From assembly GCA_013299115.1 (NCBI GenBank), contig JAAFKA010000021.1, positions 31,387 to 95,386 on the forward strand: DNA of 64,000 bases. The letters run 5' to 3'. The notes beneath the pieces are model-generated. The model saw nothing but the letters and a program-made list of their open reading frames with translations, was not told the origin of the DNA and did no database searches. The DNA comes from Cytophagales bacterium (GTDB taxonomy: Bacteria > Bacteroidota > Bacteroidia > Cytophagales > Thermoflexibacteraceae). Numbering within the stretch: the first letter of the stretch is position 1; each line of letters opens with the position of its first letter. The position numbers and the translations under genes were made by a program. Shown piece by piece: positions 29,801-44,800 of this stretch.

Positions 29801-32800
29801 ACAGCCTTTTATTTTCGTATTGTTTGCCCCTATGCGAATAGCCCCATCATCATTTGAAGATGGTGGTGATAGCTTAAAACTATTCATTGCCAAGCCTCTT
29901 ACTTCTGAGTTGGTAGCTGTCGAGTTAAAATCAATAGCATATCTTGAACCACTTAAACCATTAAAAGTTCCTGTACCTTTTAACTCTACTCTTAGGGCTG
30001 CATTTGTTCCCGCAGCCAAACCTGTTAGCATATTGGGAGAACTACCAAAAGCCGAATAACCGTCTATGATAATAGGCTGAGAAATTGGTATAGGTGCATC
30101 AAGGTTGATAATGCTTACAGAACCTGTCTGCTGAATAGAAAAATCAATATAATCTGTATCTTCGTTAGGAGCAATATCACTATTTGCTTGCGTAATAGCC
30201 CAACGCAACATACCTTGTGTAAGGTTATCTGCGGTGTTGTCTGTAACACGCAAAGCCCAAAGAGGTGTGTTCGGACTATTAGCCAAAGCACCATTTCCCG
30301 CAGGGGCTAATGTACCTAAATTGGTAACAGTCATACCTGTACTGTTATCTACATCAAAATCCCAGTAGCCCGCTGCACCGTTATTGCCTGTTGTTGCCAT
30401 ATCGGTTTGGATTTGGGCAGGGGTGCGGACTGAGGTGAATATGCGTACTTCGTCTATTTGTCCTTTAAAAGGCAGAACAGGATTAGGAAGCGAAGCACTA
30501 GCCCCTATCAAAACAGGAGCTGTTGTGCTTGGTTGTGGACTACTAAATGATGAACTTGTAGCTACTTCAACACCATCAAAATATATCTTCAATGTTGGAT
30601 TACTATAAGTTGTTGTTACGTGAACCCATTTATTTTCGGGAACAACAGCAGTAGTCTGTACATTCCAAGGAGCAACATTTCTATAACTCATTACCGTACC
30701 ATCTGGCATGAGCCACAATGCCCACCCAGCATTGGTACCATCATGGTACTTGCTTATAATTGTACGCTGAATTGTATTACCAGGACATCTTTTTATCCAC
30801 GCAGATATGGTGTAATCAGACGTTGTAAAATTGAAAGAGGAAACATTACCCACATTCACAAAATCACCCTGCCCTGCGGTTTGGTCGCCATCAAAATACA
30901 TTCCTCTGTTGCCAAGGGGTTTGTCGGGCAGAGGTGCTGTCAAAATGCTGACTGTATTAGCACCATAATTAGCCACTGCCATATCTGCTCTGCCATCGCC
31001 GTTGAAGTTGCCAATGACTACGGAGTTTGTATTATTGCCTGTGGCTATCGTAAATGGTGTTTGGAAAAAAAAGCCTGCATTTTTTAAACAAACTGTTATG
31101 GAATTGCCATCATCTTTGGCAGCTACAATGTCTATCTCATTATCTCCATTCAAATCTCCTATTTCAATAAAGTTGTGGTTGGAAGCAATAAGAATAGTTG
31201 CAGCAGGTGAAGCACCTAAAGTCGAAGTCATTGTACCATTTCCCTTGAAAACTTTTATGCTACCACCACCACCATCTACTCTACTTACTACTGCCACATC
31301 AGGCTTGCCATCTTTGTCAAAGTCTGCTATGCGTGTACCAATGTGATTGTTATTGCCAATAGTATAAGGTTGTGAAGTAAAACCATCTCCCGAAGCATCT
31401 TTGATATAAACCCCTATTTGTGTACCTCCATTGGAATAACTTACAACAAAGTCAGCCTTGCCATCGCCACTCAAATCTCCTACCGACAAGCCACGTGGAT
31501 TATTAAGAGTTGTCATAGGAGTTCCAAGTTGCGTAAACCCTCCTGCACCATTGCCAGCATACACCACTATTCTGTTTCCAAAGAAATCTGCCACCACCAA
31601 ATCCATATTGCCATCTCCATTAAAATCTCCTGTTGCCAAACATTCTAAACCTACATTAAAGGTAAAACCTATTAAAGTAGGTGTAGGAACTAAAGTAAAA
31701 CCTAAACCTGCGTTTTTGGTATAAATCTCTATGGTATTTCCTCCTGCAATAGCAAAATCTGTTCTCCCGTCATTGTTAAAGTCGGCAGTGGTTACGTTAC
31801 GTGGAGCTATGCCTGTAGTAACAGTAGAGGCTGCAAAACCACCTGATCCATTGCCTGATAAAATTGTAACCTCTGTTGCTATGCCTTGTCTTGCTACAAT
31901 GATGTCTGCATTGTTATCATTGTCAAAATCTGCTGAAGCTAAGGCTATGGGTGTATCGGCTACGTTTATATCCGTTTTCACATAACTTGTTGCAGTAATA
32001 GCCAACGCTGGGCTGTTGGTTACGGTAAACAACTTGCCATAGTCGGCAGATGAGCCTTGTAAGTTGGTGGCGTTGTTGCGGACTATTATCGGCGTAACGG
32101 AGGTAGCTCCTGTGGGTACGGTTACGGTGATTTGTGTTCCTGCACCGTTTGCGTTGGCTGTTACTTTTACTGCACCGAAATAGACATCGTTAGGTGCAGA
32201 AGGATTAAAGTTTGTACCTGTGAGGGTAATGGTTGTGCCAATAGTGCCACTGTATGCCGAAAAGGTTTGGACAGTGGGGGCGGAGGAGGCGGTAAGTACT
32301 GTAATATGATTGAGTACACCACCTCCTGTAAAAGCAAAACCCCCTGCACTTCCTGCTTGGGTAGCTGTTTGAGCTGCCACTGTATAATTATCTGGCGATG
32401 CAGGGTTGTGGGTAGTCCACGCACCAGCACCTATTTTGGTTTGCACTCTACCCGAAGCAGCTAATGTACCATTTGCAGACTGCCAAGCCAAAGCCGAAAT
32501 ACGTGCTGTGTTGCTGGCACTTGGCGTAACTACCCATACTCTATCAACTTGTGGGCTGGCTACAGGTGCTGCGGGAGTATCTGTGCTTGGTCTTACCAAA
32601 ACCCCTGCACTACCCAACGCACCATTTAAGGTAATAGGCGTATAATTGCCTCTTCCAACAGGAAACAAGAAATCATTAGTACCTGACATATTCCAAACTA
32701 CCCTACCAAAATCATCTGTTTCTATATAAGTGCTATTAGAGAAAGCACCACCAATAGCTGTATTCGCTGTGTTTGTAACTCCTAAATCATTTTTGCCTAA

Positions 32801-35800
32801 TACCAATCTACCTGAACTCAAAGTCAAAACACTACTCACCTCAACAGGTGTAATTGTTCCTATCAAACTTACTGTACTTGCAGTATTCGCAATCACCAAA
32901 TTTTCAAACGGACTTCCACTAAAATTCCCTGTGATTTGCTGGGCTGTTGTGCCATCGAAAATAACATCTTTACCATTGGCATCAAAAGTAGCTGGGCTTG
33001 TGAGGGTTAAATTACCTTTAATGTTGATGTTGCCAGCAGGGGCTGTTTTTAATCCTCCGTTTTCTAAAAACAAATGGTAATAATCAGTAGCTTTTATGGC
33101 TTGGTTGCCTGCACCGTTATAATGCACCTCGTTGTTAGTTGCAGTAGCTGTCAATAAACCTGTTGCCATCGGTACTACTGCCCCGCCATAAAAGAGTTTG
33201 GCACTGTTAGTAGGGGCAAGATTGCCTTGTTGCCAAATAGAACTTGAATTAGCACCGTCTAAGTTGCCTGTAATGGTTACACCTTTTGCATTGTTGTTTA
33301 GCACTGTGCAGTTTAGTCCTATATTAAAGTTATTGTTAAATTGAAAACCTTGTGTGCCATTGTTTTCAAATCTTAGGGCTGCCGCACCTCCATCTATCAC
33401 GTTAGTAGTGCCATTGACTACAAAAGAATTGGCAAGCGTAGAATTGTTAATAAGTAACGAACCTCCTATTGGTAGGAGGTTAAAAACAACAGGACTATTA
33501 GCATCAAGAGAAGTAAAACGTCCACTACTGCCTACTGATACACTACCGCCAAAGGTGTTTGTGCCTCCTGCAACAGCATCATTGAAAACTCCATTTACGT
33601 ACAGGTCTGCAAAACTTAAATCAGCACTACCTCCATTGAAAGTACCAGTGTTTGACACATTATCAATCGTTAAAACATCTGCAAAAGTCCACTTGCTGCT
33701 TCCTGCATTTAAAGTGCCTGTGGGGTCTATCAGTGGCGTTAAACCATGAACGACAACTTCTTGCCCTGCTCCTTCTAATGTGCCTGATACCATTAAAGTA
33801 CCACCTACGGTTGGTAATAATCCTACATTTAATTTATTAGAAGTAGCTGTATGCACTGTGCCACTATGTATGTGTAAGTTACCTCGAATATTGGTAGTGG
33901 CTGCATTAAAAGTGTAGGTACTGCCTGCACCAGTGTTTACTAATCGCAAAGCGGGGTATTGGTTAGGTATATTGCCAAAACCTGTTGGGAGGTTAAGATT
34001 AGTACCTGTTGTGTTGCTATACTGTAAAATTGTAATGTCATCAGTAGCAACCGAAGGAAAGTTATGCAGACTGTTCACAATTATCAACGTGCCTTGTGTA
34101 CTACCCACAAAGCCTCCAATTGTACAACCTTCGGCAGGTGTAGTAAATTGTAATCTCGTATTGCCGTTTATAATCCCTTCAAATTTGACATTGGCAACGC
34201 TAATAGGAGCTGTAACTTCTATCCAATGTCCGTTTTGTATCACTACATTATCTATACTTGTCGGCGTGCCAGATGTACCTGTTCCGTCGGCTGCGGTGTT
34301 CCAATTAGCAGCAGTCCAATCAGATGGAAGTGCTGAGTTTATGCTGTAATAAGTTGTGCCACTCTCCACAACCAAAAACTCCCCATTACCATCTATTGCA
34401 CTACCTGTATAAGTTGCTGTATGCAAAGGAGAACTATATGAATAACCACCAATAAACATAGGCGACACTAATCCTTTTGCTATTTTTGTAGCAGATAATG
34501 ACAAAGTTCCACTGTTAGGAGTTGCATTGGCTTCGTTAAACTGAAAATTGAGTGCAGAAATATTAGCACCACTCTCACTATCAGCAAGATGCCATGTAAA
34601 ATTCCCTCCGTTAGTATAGCTACTCAAATCTCCTGCACGCAAACGTACCCTTGCACTTAAAAACGCAGAGGGATTTGTTGGTGTCATGGTAACAGGGGCA
34701 TAGTCTGCCACAGTGTTATTGATACCAATAGGGAAAGTAAAGGGAATGGCAGCACCATTCTTGATAACTAAACCTGTTCCGTTGGTAACAATAAACTTAT
34801 TCTCGTTGCCTCCTGTTAAATTACCTGTAACAGCCAAATTATTGTCCCCTAAAACTAAATGCCCTGCTGTCAAGTTTAAATCATTGTCCACTGTAACCGT
34901 AGCAGGAGGAGAAGCACTATTTAACGTAACGGTGGTGTTATTGTCTATCACCAAATTATAAAAAGTGGTAGTTCCTGCGGGAAGGTTAAGAGTTTGGGCT
35001 GTATTACCACTGAAAGTTACAGTACCATTTTGGGCAGCAAAACTTCCACTATTATTCCAATTTCCTTTGATTATCAAATCGTGATTGAAAGTAGTAACAT
35101 CTAAGTTGGCACCTGGCGAAATAGTCAAATCTCCGTTTACTGTGGTTGTTCCTCTCAAAATTTTGGCATCACCTGATGCAATTTGTAAGTGGTAGTAAGT
35201 GTCTGGTCTTATACCTTGACTACCTCCTGCCCTAAAACCAACCGTATTGTCTGGGGCTGTTGCATCAAAATCCATCGTAGTAAGGTTCAAACTGGTGGAG
35301 TAAAGCCCTAATTCACTGTTGCTGCCCTGCACCCACTTAGAAGTAGTAGGGTCTGTGCCTACTAGTGCACTGCCTGTAACCTGCACTTCGGGACGAGAGT
35401 TATTAGTAACAGTTATATTATTACCAATAACAAAACCACCAGTAAAATAAATTTTCTCATCTGTTGCTGTTGGATTAACCAAAGTAATAGTCCTGCTAAC
35501 TATGGGGTTTGTAGTAGTTGTACTATTCAAAATCATACCCACACTGCCCTGGTGAGTTATTGTCATATTATTTATAGGGTCTAAAATAGCACTACCTCCT
35601 CCATTGCCTATAAAAAAGCCACCTGCACCATTCAGATTGCTAATGTTTTTCTTAAAAGTTGTTGTTCCATACGCCAAATCTAAACCTCCCCCTGTACCTG
35701 TATTGGTTACATTGCCTTCAAAAATAGTGGTTTGTGCGATGCCTAATGAGGTAAACAGCCCTTCATTGATAACATTACCAATAAATGTATTCGTGCCATT

Positions 35801-38800
35801 TGCATTGCTATCTTGAAAAATACAACCATTATTGACAGTTGTTGTGCCATTTACTGTTAAGTTAGCCTCAAATGAAGTAAAAGTAGAATTATTTTCTATG
35901 GATAGATTGCCTCCAATGCTTAAAGTTTCTCCAATATTTCCTGTAACAAAAGCACAAGTTACACAAAGGTTTTTTACGGTTAAGTTATTGTCTATGATAA
36001 TGTTGCCACCAGCTGAAAAATTTGAAGATGAGTTTGTTACTTCTACATTTTGGAAATTTTTGTTAGCTGCCATACTCAACTTTGTAGGCATGGTGGTTGC
36101 ACCATAAAACTCTACAACATTGGTAGCACCATAAGTTGGCACTGCTGTTATTGTAGGAAAACTATTACTACCAATTCTTATTCGGCTATTTGCGGGGGCA
36201 ACGAGGGTGGCAATGGTATAACCTAAAAATGAAGTCTGATTTAAATCTAAAATTCCGCCATTACCTATACTCAACGTGCCTGTTACATTCATTGCAAATG
36301 CACCACTAAAATTCAGTCTGGCATCATCTTGTATGGTAAGGTCTTGCACCGCAATATTGCCTGCATTTTGGGTTACAATATATGGTGTTTGAATAATTAC
36401 ATTGTCAATAGCAGAAGGCGGTGGACAGCTACCACAACCCCACGTATTAGGGTCATTCCAAGGTCCCGACTGAACAGCGGTGTAAGTAGTTCCCGAAAAC
36501 ACCGCAAAATCATTAGTAAGACCTGCAAACTGGGTTAAGCTATTTGCACTTGCGTCTTGCGTGCCTATGATAGTAGAAGACAGCGGACTGTTTAGCTGCT
36601 GCATTATTTTTGCAGTGGCAGCATTAAAACTGCTTTCATTGGCAGCCTGCCAACCAAATTTGATGTTGGTAATTAGCGCAGGATTTGGCTGTGATATTCG
36701 CCACACTGCGTCTATTTTGGAAGTAGCACTAAAATTAGGCAAACTCAACTGATTAGGTAATCCAGCCCTTACTGCCACATTGCCTGCGGACACCGAACTA
36801 TAAGTAATTTCAATAGGATTGTAGCTATAATTGCCACTGCCCAAATCTATACCAATTGGGAATAGCTGGGGGCTAACCGTAGTCAAATTACTTCTTATAA
36901 AATTACTTGCATTATCATCTGTTACCACATAGCTATTAGCATTGGCACTGAGGTTTGCCTCCGAACCATTGTAAGAAAAATTATTTGCACCTACAAGTAT
37001 TCTGCCCGAAGTCAAAGTTAAACCACTGGCTACATTTACAGAACTTCCCAACGTAATATCTTCCGCACTTTTGTTGATAACTAAGGTACTGAAATCAGTC
37101 GGTTGATTTCCAAATATTTGTACGCCTGATGCTGCACCTTCAAATGTAACAATACCATTTTGGGCAGCAAAACTTCCATCATTCTGCCAGTTACCTTTGC
37201 AGTTGATATTATAATTAAAAGAAAAATCTGTATCCAATGTTACATCTGTATCAATCAATAAACCTCCATTGACTATGATATTGCCCAACAGTGTTTTTAT
37301 AGACGCAGGAGGCGAAATTGCTTGAAGGTGTAAATGATGATAAGTGGTAGCTGCCACGTTTTGATTTGCATTTCCTGTGTAAATAGTGGTATTATTGCTG
37401 TGAGCAGTAGCATCAAAAATTCCGCCACTGTTTATTACTAAGGGCGTGGCTGAACCTTCTAATTGGAGGTAAGAATTTTCTCCTTGCTCCCATTTAGTGT
37501 CTGAATTGATTGTTAGTATTCCTAATACTCTTAAATATCCGTTAAATTGCACTTCATTTTTTATCGTAACATCATTGCTGAGGGTCATATTGCCCTCGGC
37601 TTTTATATCACCATTAGCAGCAGCAAAAGTAATAGTTTGGGCAGCAGTACCTGTGGTTGTAACATTACCCAAACTCAAATAACCACTATTATTTTGCTGT
37701 ATAGTAATACCACCTGTTGTGGGAAGTTGGAAATCAGTATTACTGATATTAGGTGATGTACTTGATAACGCAAAGTAGTTTGCATTATTGATAATGTTTT
37801 GTTTTACCACCACTGTTTCTTGCCAAAATCTAAAAGCAGCACCCGCATTAGTAGTAACCACACCGCCCAAAGTACCTACTGTGCCTGCACCCATATTTTC
37901 AATACTAAATTCTCCAAGATTGCCTACGGTTACATACCCATTGAAGGTAAAATCTCGTCCATCAGCAGTGCTACTATGTAATAATTTAGCATTACTTCTA
38001 ATGTCTGTGTTTCCGTTTACAGTCAAACCAATATTATTATCGGTGGTGCTTAGGGTACAAGCTGAGCTGATTTCTAAGTTTCCGTTGATAGTAACTAATG
38101 GAAATCCTCCTGCTATTTCGTAATTGCCCCCTGTGCCAGAGAGTGTTAAACTTGGGTAAGTTCTGTTAGGAATAGGATAAGGTGCTGTGCCTGTAAACTC
38201 CACCACATTAGTAGGCTTTGCTGCAAAACTTGCCATTGCAGTCTCCAAAGGCATAACAGCCGAAGGCAAAATCAATTTACCAAATTGATTATCCGAACTC
38301 ACTGTACCAAAAACAGGAATACCAAAAGCAGCCCCTGCGTTAGTAACTTCCAAAACAGCCATATTAGCTGCACTTGTGCCTTTAAATTCTATTTGGCTGG
38401 CATTTAATGGATTAGCAGTACTTACACCTACTTTGTGTCCTGCCTGTATCACTACATTGTCTATGCTGGTTGGCACTTGTGAAGTTCCCCCTCCTAATGG
38501 GTTAGTATTCCAAGTAGCAGCACTATGCCAATCTGTATTTCCTTGTGAATACAGCGTAAGCCCAGCAAAAGGCTGTATAGTGTAGAGGTTGTCCACACTT
38601 GCAACCACCGCAGGTGCTGAGGTCGTAATAGTTCCGCCTCCACCGCTGTATGAAGTGGGTGAAGACAATATGGGTGCTAAATTTCTACGCAAATTTTGAG
38701 CAGGCGTAAAAGTGCCATTATCATTAGCTCCGTCTATGGTAAAAGTTGCATCATCGATAGTTAGCACTGCATCTCTGCGAATATTCCAACGGACAGACAC

Positions 38801-41800
38801 ATAAGGCAAAGTGGCAGTGTAGTTTTCAGCAGCAAATTCTAACAGTCCTGTGCCTGTGCCTGTTACCACAATTTGGTTATAAGAAGTTGTGCTTTTGCCC
38901 ACACGAGCCGTATAAGTAGAGAAAGAATTTATATTTTTTTGTAGTCTGCCTGTGCCATTGGTAACGTAGTATTGCCCTGTGCCACCTACATAAGCCTCCG
39001 AACCTGCCACTGCGGGTAGGTTTACATGGCGGTTGCCCATTACCAACTTCACATCATTGCCATTAAAAGTAATGTTATTGTTTACCTGCAAAGTAGTTGT
39101 GCCGTTGCTAATTGTTTTAATGCTATTATTGGTCAATAATTCTAAATTTTGGTAAGTGGCTGCAAAAATATTTTGATTGGAATGGGTGCTACCATCATAG
39201 CTAACTGTGCTTTGCCCACCTGCCGAGAAAGTACCTGAATTGGTATTGTTTGCTCCTTTCAATACCAAATTTACAGCTTTGTTGGCAAGTGCAAAATCTA
39301 CTGCACCCGTAGAAGAAAAATTGCCTTCTACGTTCAATGTAACAGGATTGCCTAAGCTACTGCTCACGTCTAAGGTGGCGTTGGTAGCTATGGTCAGGTT
39401 GCCTTTTATGGTCATGTCTGTAACCGTACCCGAAAACACTGCATCATTTATCTCCACTTTGCCCCCACCCGAAGTATTAATCAATACATTGCCATATTCA
39501 AAGGGGGTGTTATCAAACTCTTTTGCACCCACAAACAACTTTTGCGTACCTGTGGTGGAAGTAAATTCAATGTTAGAATTGCCATGCACCGAAAGGAATT
39601 TTCTCAAAAAGTCGTTGCTATCTCCTACTTCTCCAAACTTCAAAGTAGCCCCACTATGCAATACGTGTTGGTTGCCCAAGCCTCCTATTTTGCCAGAGAC
39701 TTGCAAATCCAGTGTAGCCCCAGAGAAAACAGTCAAAATATCACCAGTTGCAAAAAGGCTAATATTAGCATTGGTAGCCAAAGTTCCCGAAATGATATCG
39801 AGTTTGCCTGCAATAGTAATGTCTGTCGATGGAGATTTTGTGCCTGTGCCACTAATCACCACGTTTTTATAGGGTTTGGTGTTGAAAGCAGAAGGAAAAG
39901 TATAGCTACTGCCTGCAAACTCTACAATAGCTGCCGCATTCTCTAAGAAAAAGTTATTTGGAGCAGCAACCCAGTTGATAATGGGGTTTGCACTAAGCGT
40001 AAACAATACTTTCCTATCTCCTGTGCCTGTGCCATAGCGCAAAGCAGCCAAAGGATTTGTCCATGCAGCAGGAGTGGCAACTTCTAAGGTGCCGCCACCG
40101 TCTATGGTTACATCTAAGTTAGCAGCCACGTCAGCTGCACTGCTTACGGTTACTTTGTGTTTGATGACAACCAAACTCCCTACCGTAGGCACACTTCCTC
40201 CCCACGTAGCTGCGGTATTCCACGAACCTGCCTGTGCAGATACAAACAGCGTAGCTAACGGATTAACAGGCAAAGGCGAAAGAGTGCCTAAGGTCAAATA
40301 TCGTGTTACGTTGTTGGCAATGCTAATGACATTGCGAGTTACTGTACCAGAAGACGTAGCATCGGCAGTGGCAGTACTCACCCAACTGGTGCCATCGAAA
40401 TAAGCCACGTTTAAATCTGAGGTGGCGGTGCTGGTTACGCCACTAAAAGTAGGATTGACAAAAGTTAATTGACAATTCGAAATAATTGGAGCAGCATAAT
40501 TAGCCACCACTGTCCAAAATTCTTTTTTGCTTACTCTTAACAAGGGAGGAGTAATAGTATTGCTACTTGGTGGTACACCTTCTGTGTAGGAAACAGCTAT
40601 GTTGCTGCTTGCCACCGCAGGAATAAGGAGAGAAATAGGTGCATACCTGCTGGCACTGCCAATAGGGAAATTCATTGTAAAGGCAGAGGCATGAGAGGTT
40701 TTAGCCACTGTTCCAATGATATAGTTGTTGCCGTCGGCTGTGCCTGCCAAAGCATTTGCTCCTAAGAGCAAGGTTTTGCCCGCAGGAATAACCAAACGGG
40801 AATTACCACCTCCACCATTATTAAATTCTAAATCTGTGCTTAACGACAAGGTGCTAATCCCTCCTGCCAAGCTAACTGTACTACTTGCTGTTTTGTCTAT
40901 TCGCAAACGAGGCATGGTAAGCGTAGCAGCAGCACTTGTAAAGTTTTGGGCAGCAGTTCCGCTGAACACCAATCTACCCGAAGTGGCTATGATAGTGGAA
41001 TTATCATAAGTTACATTGCCACTGACCACCAAATCAAAACCTGCTAAATCTAAGGAAGCAGCACTTGACCCCGAAAAATTGGCTGCCACATTCGTATTAT
41101 TGAGCAGAGTTTTTGCTCCTGTGCCACCAATGCTCAGGTTTCGGTAGGTTGTGGCTCTGATATTTTGCGGTGTTGTTCCGTTGTAATTTACTGTATTTCC
41201 TGTATTGCTGGCATTGAAAGTACCCGAAGCCATAGGTGCTGTGGCGTTGCCATAGTTTAGTATATTGGTGGTTGTGCCTTGTGTCCATGTGCCTCCCCCA
41301 CCTAATACACCATTGATGGTTACGCCAGTAGTGCCTGTTGCATTGTTGGTAACAGTTTTTCCAGACGAAACCGTAACATCATTATTAAAATTGATAGTAT
41401 TGCTTGCCCCTTCAATAGTGGCTGTGGTTGTGGGGTTGAAAGTAAATGGAGTATTGATATTGAGTTGTGCTGATGCCACTACCTCTACCCTATTACCTAA
41501 CAGCGTAATGCTGTGCGAATTAGCTGGCAGAGTAAAATTAGCACCACTATTTGCCACCAATAATTGCCCACCAATGGTTAGCGTCTTATTAGGTGCAGCA
41601 GCAAGACTACTTACTGTGCCTCCTCCAAAGTTTAAACGAATATTTTTAGTTCTTATATCAGCATTAGGGAAATTTATTGTGCCTGTGTGATTAAACCAAA
41701 TATCGGGATAGTCGAAAGGTGCAAGATTATTGAATGTATTGCCAAATTTATCGGCTATGTCATAGCTTGCTCCCGCAAACTTTACAAGTGTATTGTTAAT

Positions 41801-44800
41801 AGCGTTGCCATTGATAAAACCTCGTGCATCAGCAACATTGGCAGCACCATTGGCAGTAGTCATTCTATACTCTGAGGCATAGCCATTGCTGTTTAAAGTT
41901 GTAATGCTTGGGCTGTTATCATTCACATTAAAGGTACTTCCCCAATTCACATTAACCGTATTGGCAGTAAAAGTAGTAGTTGTATTGGCAATAGTCAAAT
42001 TACCAACATTGCCAACTGCTGCCCCCAACGTAATAGTATTGGCAGTAAAAGTAGTAGTTGTATTAGGTATTGTTAAAGTTATGTTGTTGCTGATGTTGAG
42101 GTTGCCTAAGACAATGCTCGTAACCGCAACAGGAATGGTAACAGCATGGGTAATGGTTACGTTATCACCCGTGGCAGGGACTGTGCCAGTATTCCAAGTG
42201 CCACCTACATTCCAAGCGGTGGCAGCAACGGAATTGATGGTTTGTGGTGCATTATACACCGCAAAAGAATAAGTGGTGCCACCAACTAAATTTAAAGGTG
42301 TGGTATTAGAACAAGCAAAAAGAGATAAAGTAGTAGCTAAAGATTGGTTAATAGTCCCTACCCCATTATTATAGAAAAGACCTCTTTGAGCTAAAGGAGC
42401 ACCTGTGCTAATGTAGTTAGCATCATCTGCTGCCCACCGCATGGTTACTTGAGCCGTAGAGCCTGTGGTAGTTGGTCTTATATCGGCAGCATAAAGCATA
42501 TTGCCACTATTAGGGGGTATGAAACTGCCAACAGGTTTTACCCTTACTGCTGTATTGCCCAAGGCAGTGCCTCCATTTCTGGAAACAATAACCTCCGTAA
42601 AAAGACCAATAGACTCGCCAAGTGGGAAACTTACACCTCCACCACCCGATACATCTCTTATCAAAGTACCTGTATTGCCATTATTTGTAACAAAAACCCT
42701 ACCTACGCCTGCATTAGTAATGGAAGCTGTGCCAAGTGTAAGGTTACTATTCAATAAGTTAATACAACCCACTGCACCTGCAAAATTAACATTTGCCCCT
42801 GCACCAGCTAAACTAACAGATTGAAGTAGTGTAAGATGACTGGCTGATTTATTGATAGTGATTTTATTAAAAACTGTATTGGTAGTGCCAGTTATAAATT
42901 GAGTATTGCCCCCTGTAAAGGTAACAGTACCTGTACCTTCGGTAAAAGTACCTGAATTATTAAAACTACCTGAAAGGGTAAGATTATTGTTATTCGTATT
43001 AAGCGAAGCACCTGTATTAATAGTTAGGCTACCCAAAAGAGTAGTTCCTCCACTAAGACTTTTGTTTGTACCTGTAATCAATACATTTTGGTAAGATTTA
43101 GTATTAAAGGTTGTGGGTATATTGTAAGCCGTAGCTGCCGCAAACTCTACTTCTGCTCCTGCATTGTCTAAAAAGGTATTTTGGGCAGCAGGAACAGGTA
43201 GCAAATTAAGCGTAGAGGTTTGTATTCTACGAATACCTGCGGGGGCATCTGTGGTAAGGTTGGCAACGGTATGCCCAGAACTTGTAGCTAAATCTAAGGT
43301 AGCCCCTTGGTTAATCTGAATGGTGTTCATATTAACACCATTCACATTCATTTTTATGGTATGTCCTGAACAAATGATTGCAATATCACCTGTTGCGGGG
43401 AAACTGCCAGCAGGAGGTTGCCCACCACCACAAGGAGAAAAAGACCAAGAGGCATTGGAATCCCAGTCTCCCAAAGTTACCATAGAATAGTAGGTTTGAG
43501 GTGCATTATACACAGTAAATGTATTATTGCTGGTAGGCATACTATAAGCAGAAACAGTAGCCGAAGGAGTAGTAACCACAGAAGCACCCAAAGCAACAGG
43601 CGAAAGCCCTATGTGGATTTTGGCTACTGCGTTACTGATACTATTAGCAGGAGTTTCATTAGCTATTGCTCCCCAGTTTAAGGTCATTGTGCTACTTGCT
43701 ACATTGGTTGGCTTTATCTCCCAAGCAAATTTCACCCTGCCCGAGTTAGGTGGCAAAATTGGTGCAGCAATTACTCTTACTATTGTTAGCCCCAAACTAC
43801 TTGAAGGGTTGAGGGTTACAGGTGCATAATCTGCTGCCGCAGTGGACAAGGCAACAGGAAACGTGAAGTTACTTGCTACTGTAGCTTGCAATGTACCTCC
43901 TGAATTGGTAACAAAACATCTTCCTGCTACTGGCGTTGTTATTATTTGAGTTCCTGTAAGCACAAAGTTATTGCTTCCTAAGATTATATTACCATTCGTA
44001 AAACCTACATTGGCTGCGGTGGTAGATTGGTTAAGGGTTACATTATTGGCATTGTTAATAATGAGGTTATTAAAAGTAACAGCTCCGCCTCCAATGGTTT
44101 GATTTCCTGTCGCATTAAAGGTAACAGTACCCCCTTGTGCAGTGAAACCACCAGTAACATTGTTATTCATAAAATTGTTACCAGTAGTTCCATTCATTGT
44201 GATATTAAAATTACTGGCTGTAACGTCAAGTGTAGCTCCCGAATTAATAGTAAGGAGCTGCTGCACAGTGGTATGTCCTGCCAAATTGACTGTTCCCGCA
44301 GCACTGATGGTCAGGTTGCGGTAGGTCGTGCCTAAGACATTGCCTGTATTTGTAGCATATTCTACGGTGTTTCCTGCATTGGTAGAGGCATTAAAAGTAC
44401 CAGTAAGGTTAGGTATAGCAACAGCAGTATATCTTAGACGTGCATTAGCCCCATTGACAAATGAACCAGCCCCACTTATTCTGCCTGTAACCAAACCACC
44501 TGTACCACCATAATCATTCCTTAAAGTAAAGCCTGCATTTATATTAAAAGTACCATTATTGCCTATCAGATGAACCTCCCTACCAGCAGTCCCGTTGGCA
44601 ACAGTAACATCACTATTGACAGTACCTGTAGCACTAAAACTACCAAAAATCATATTTACGCCAGCAGTAGTGGCATTGTTGGTTACTATAAGAGGCGGAG
44701 CAACCGCATTAAAAGTATAATTGGTAAATTCTCCTAAACTAAACACAGCAGCAGTAGTCCCATTGGTTATGTTTCCTCTAAATATAAAATTGGAATTATT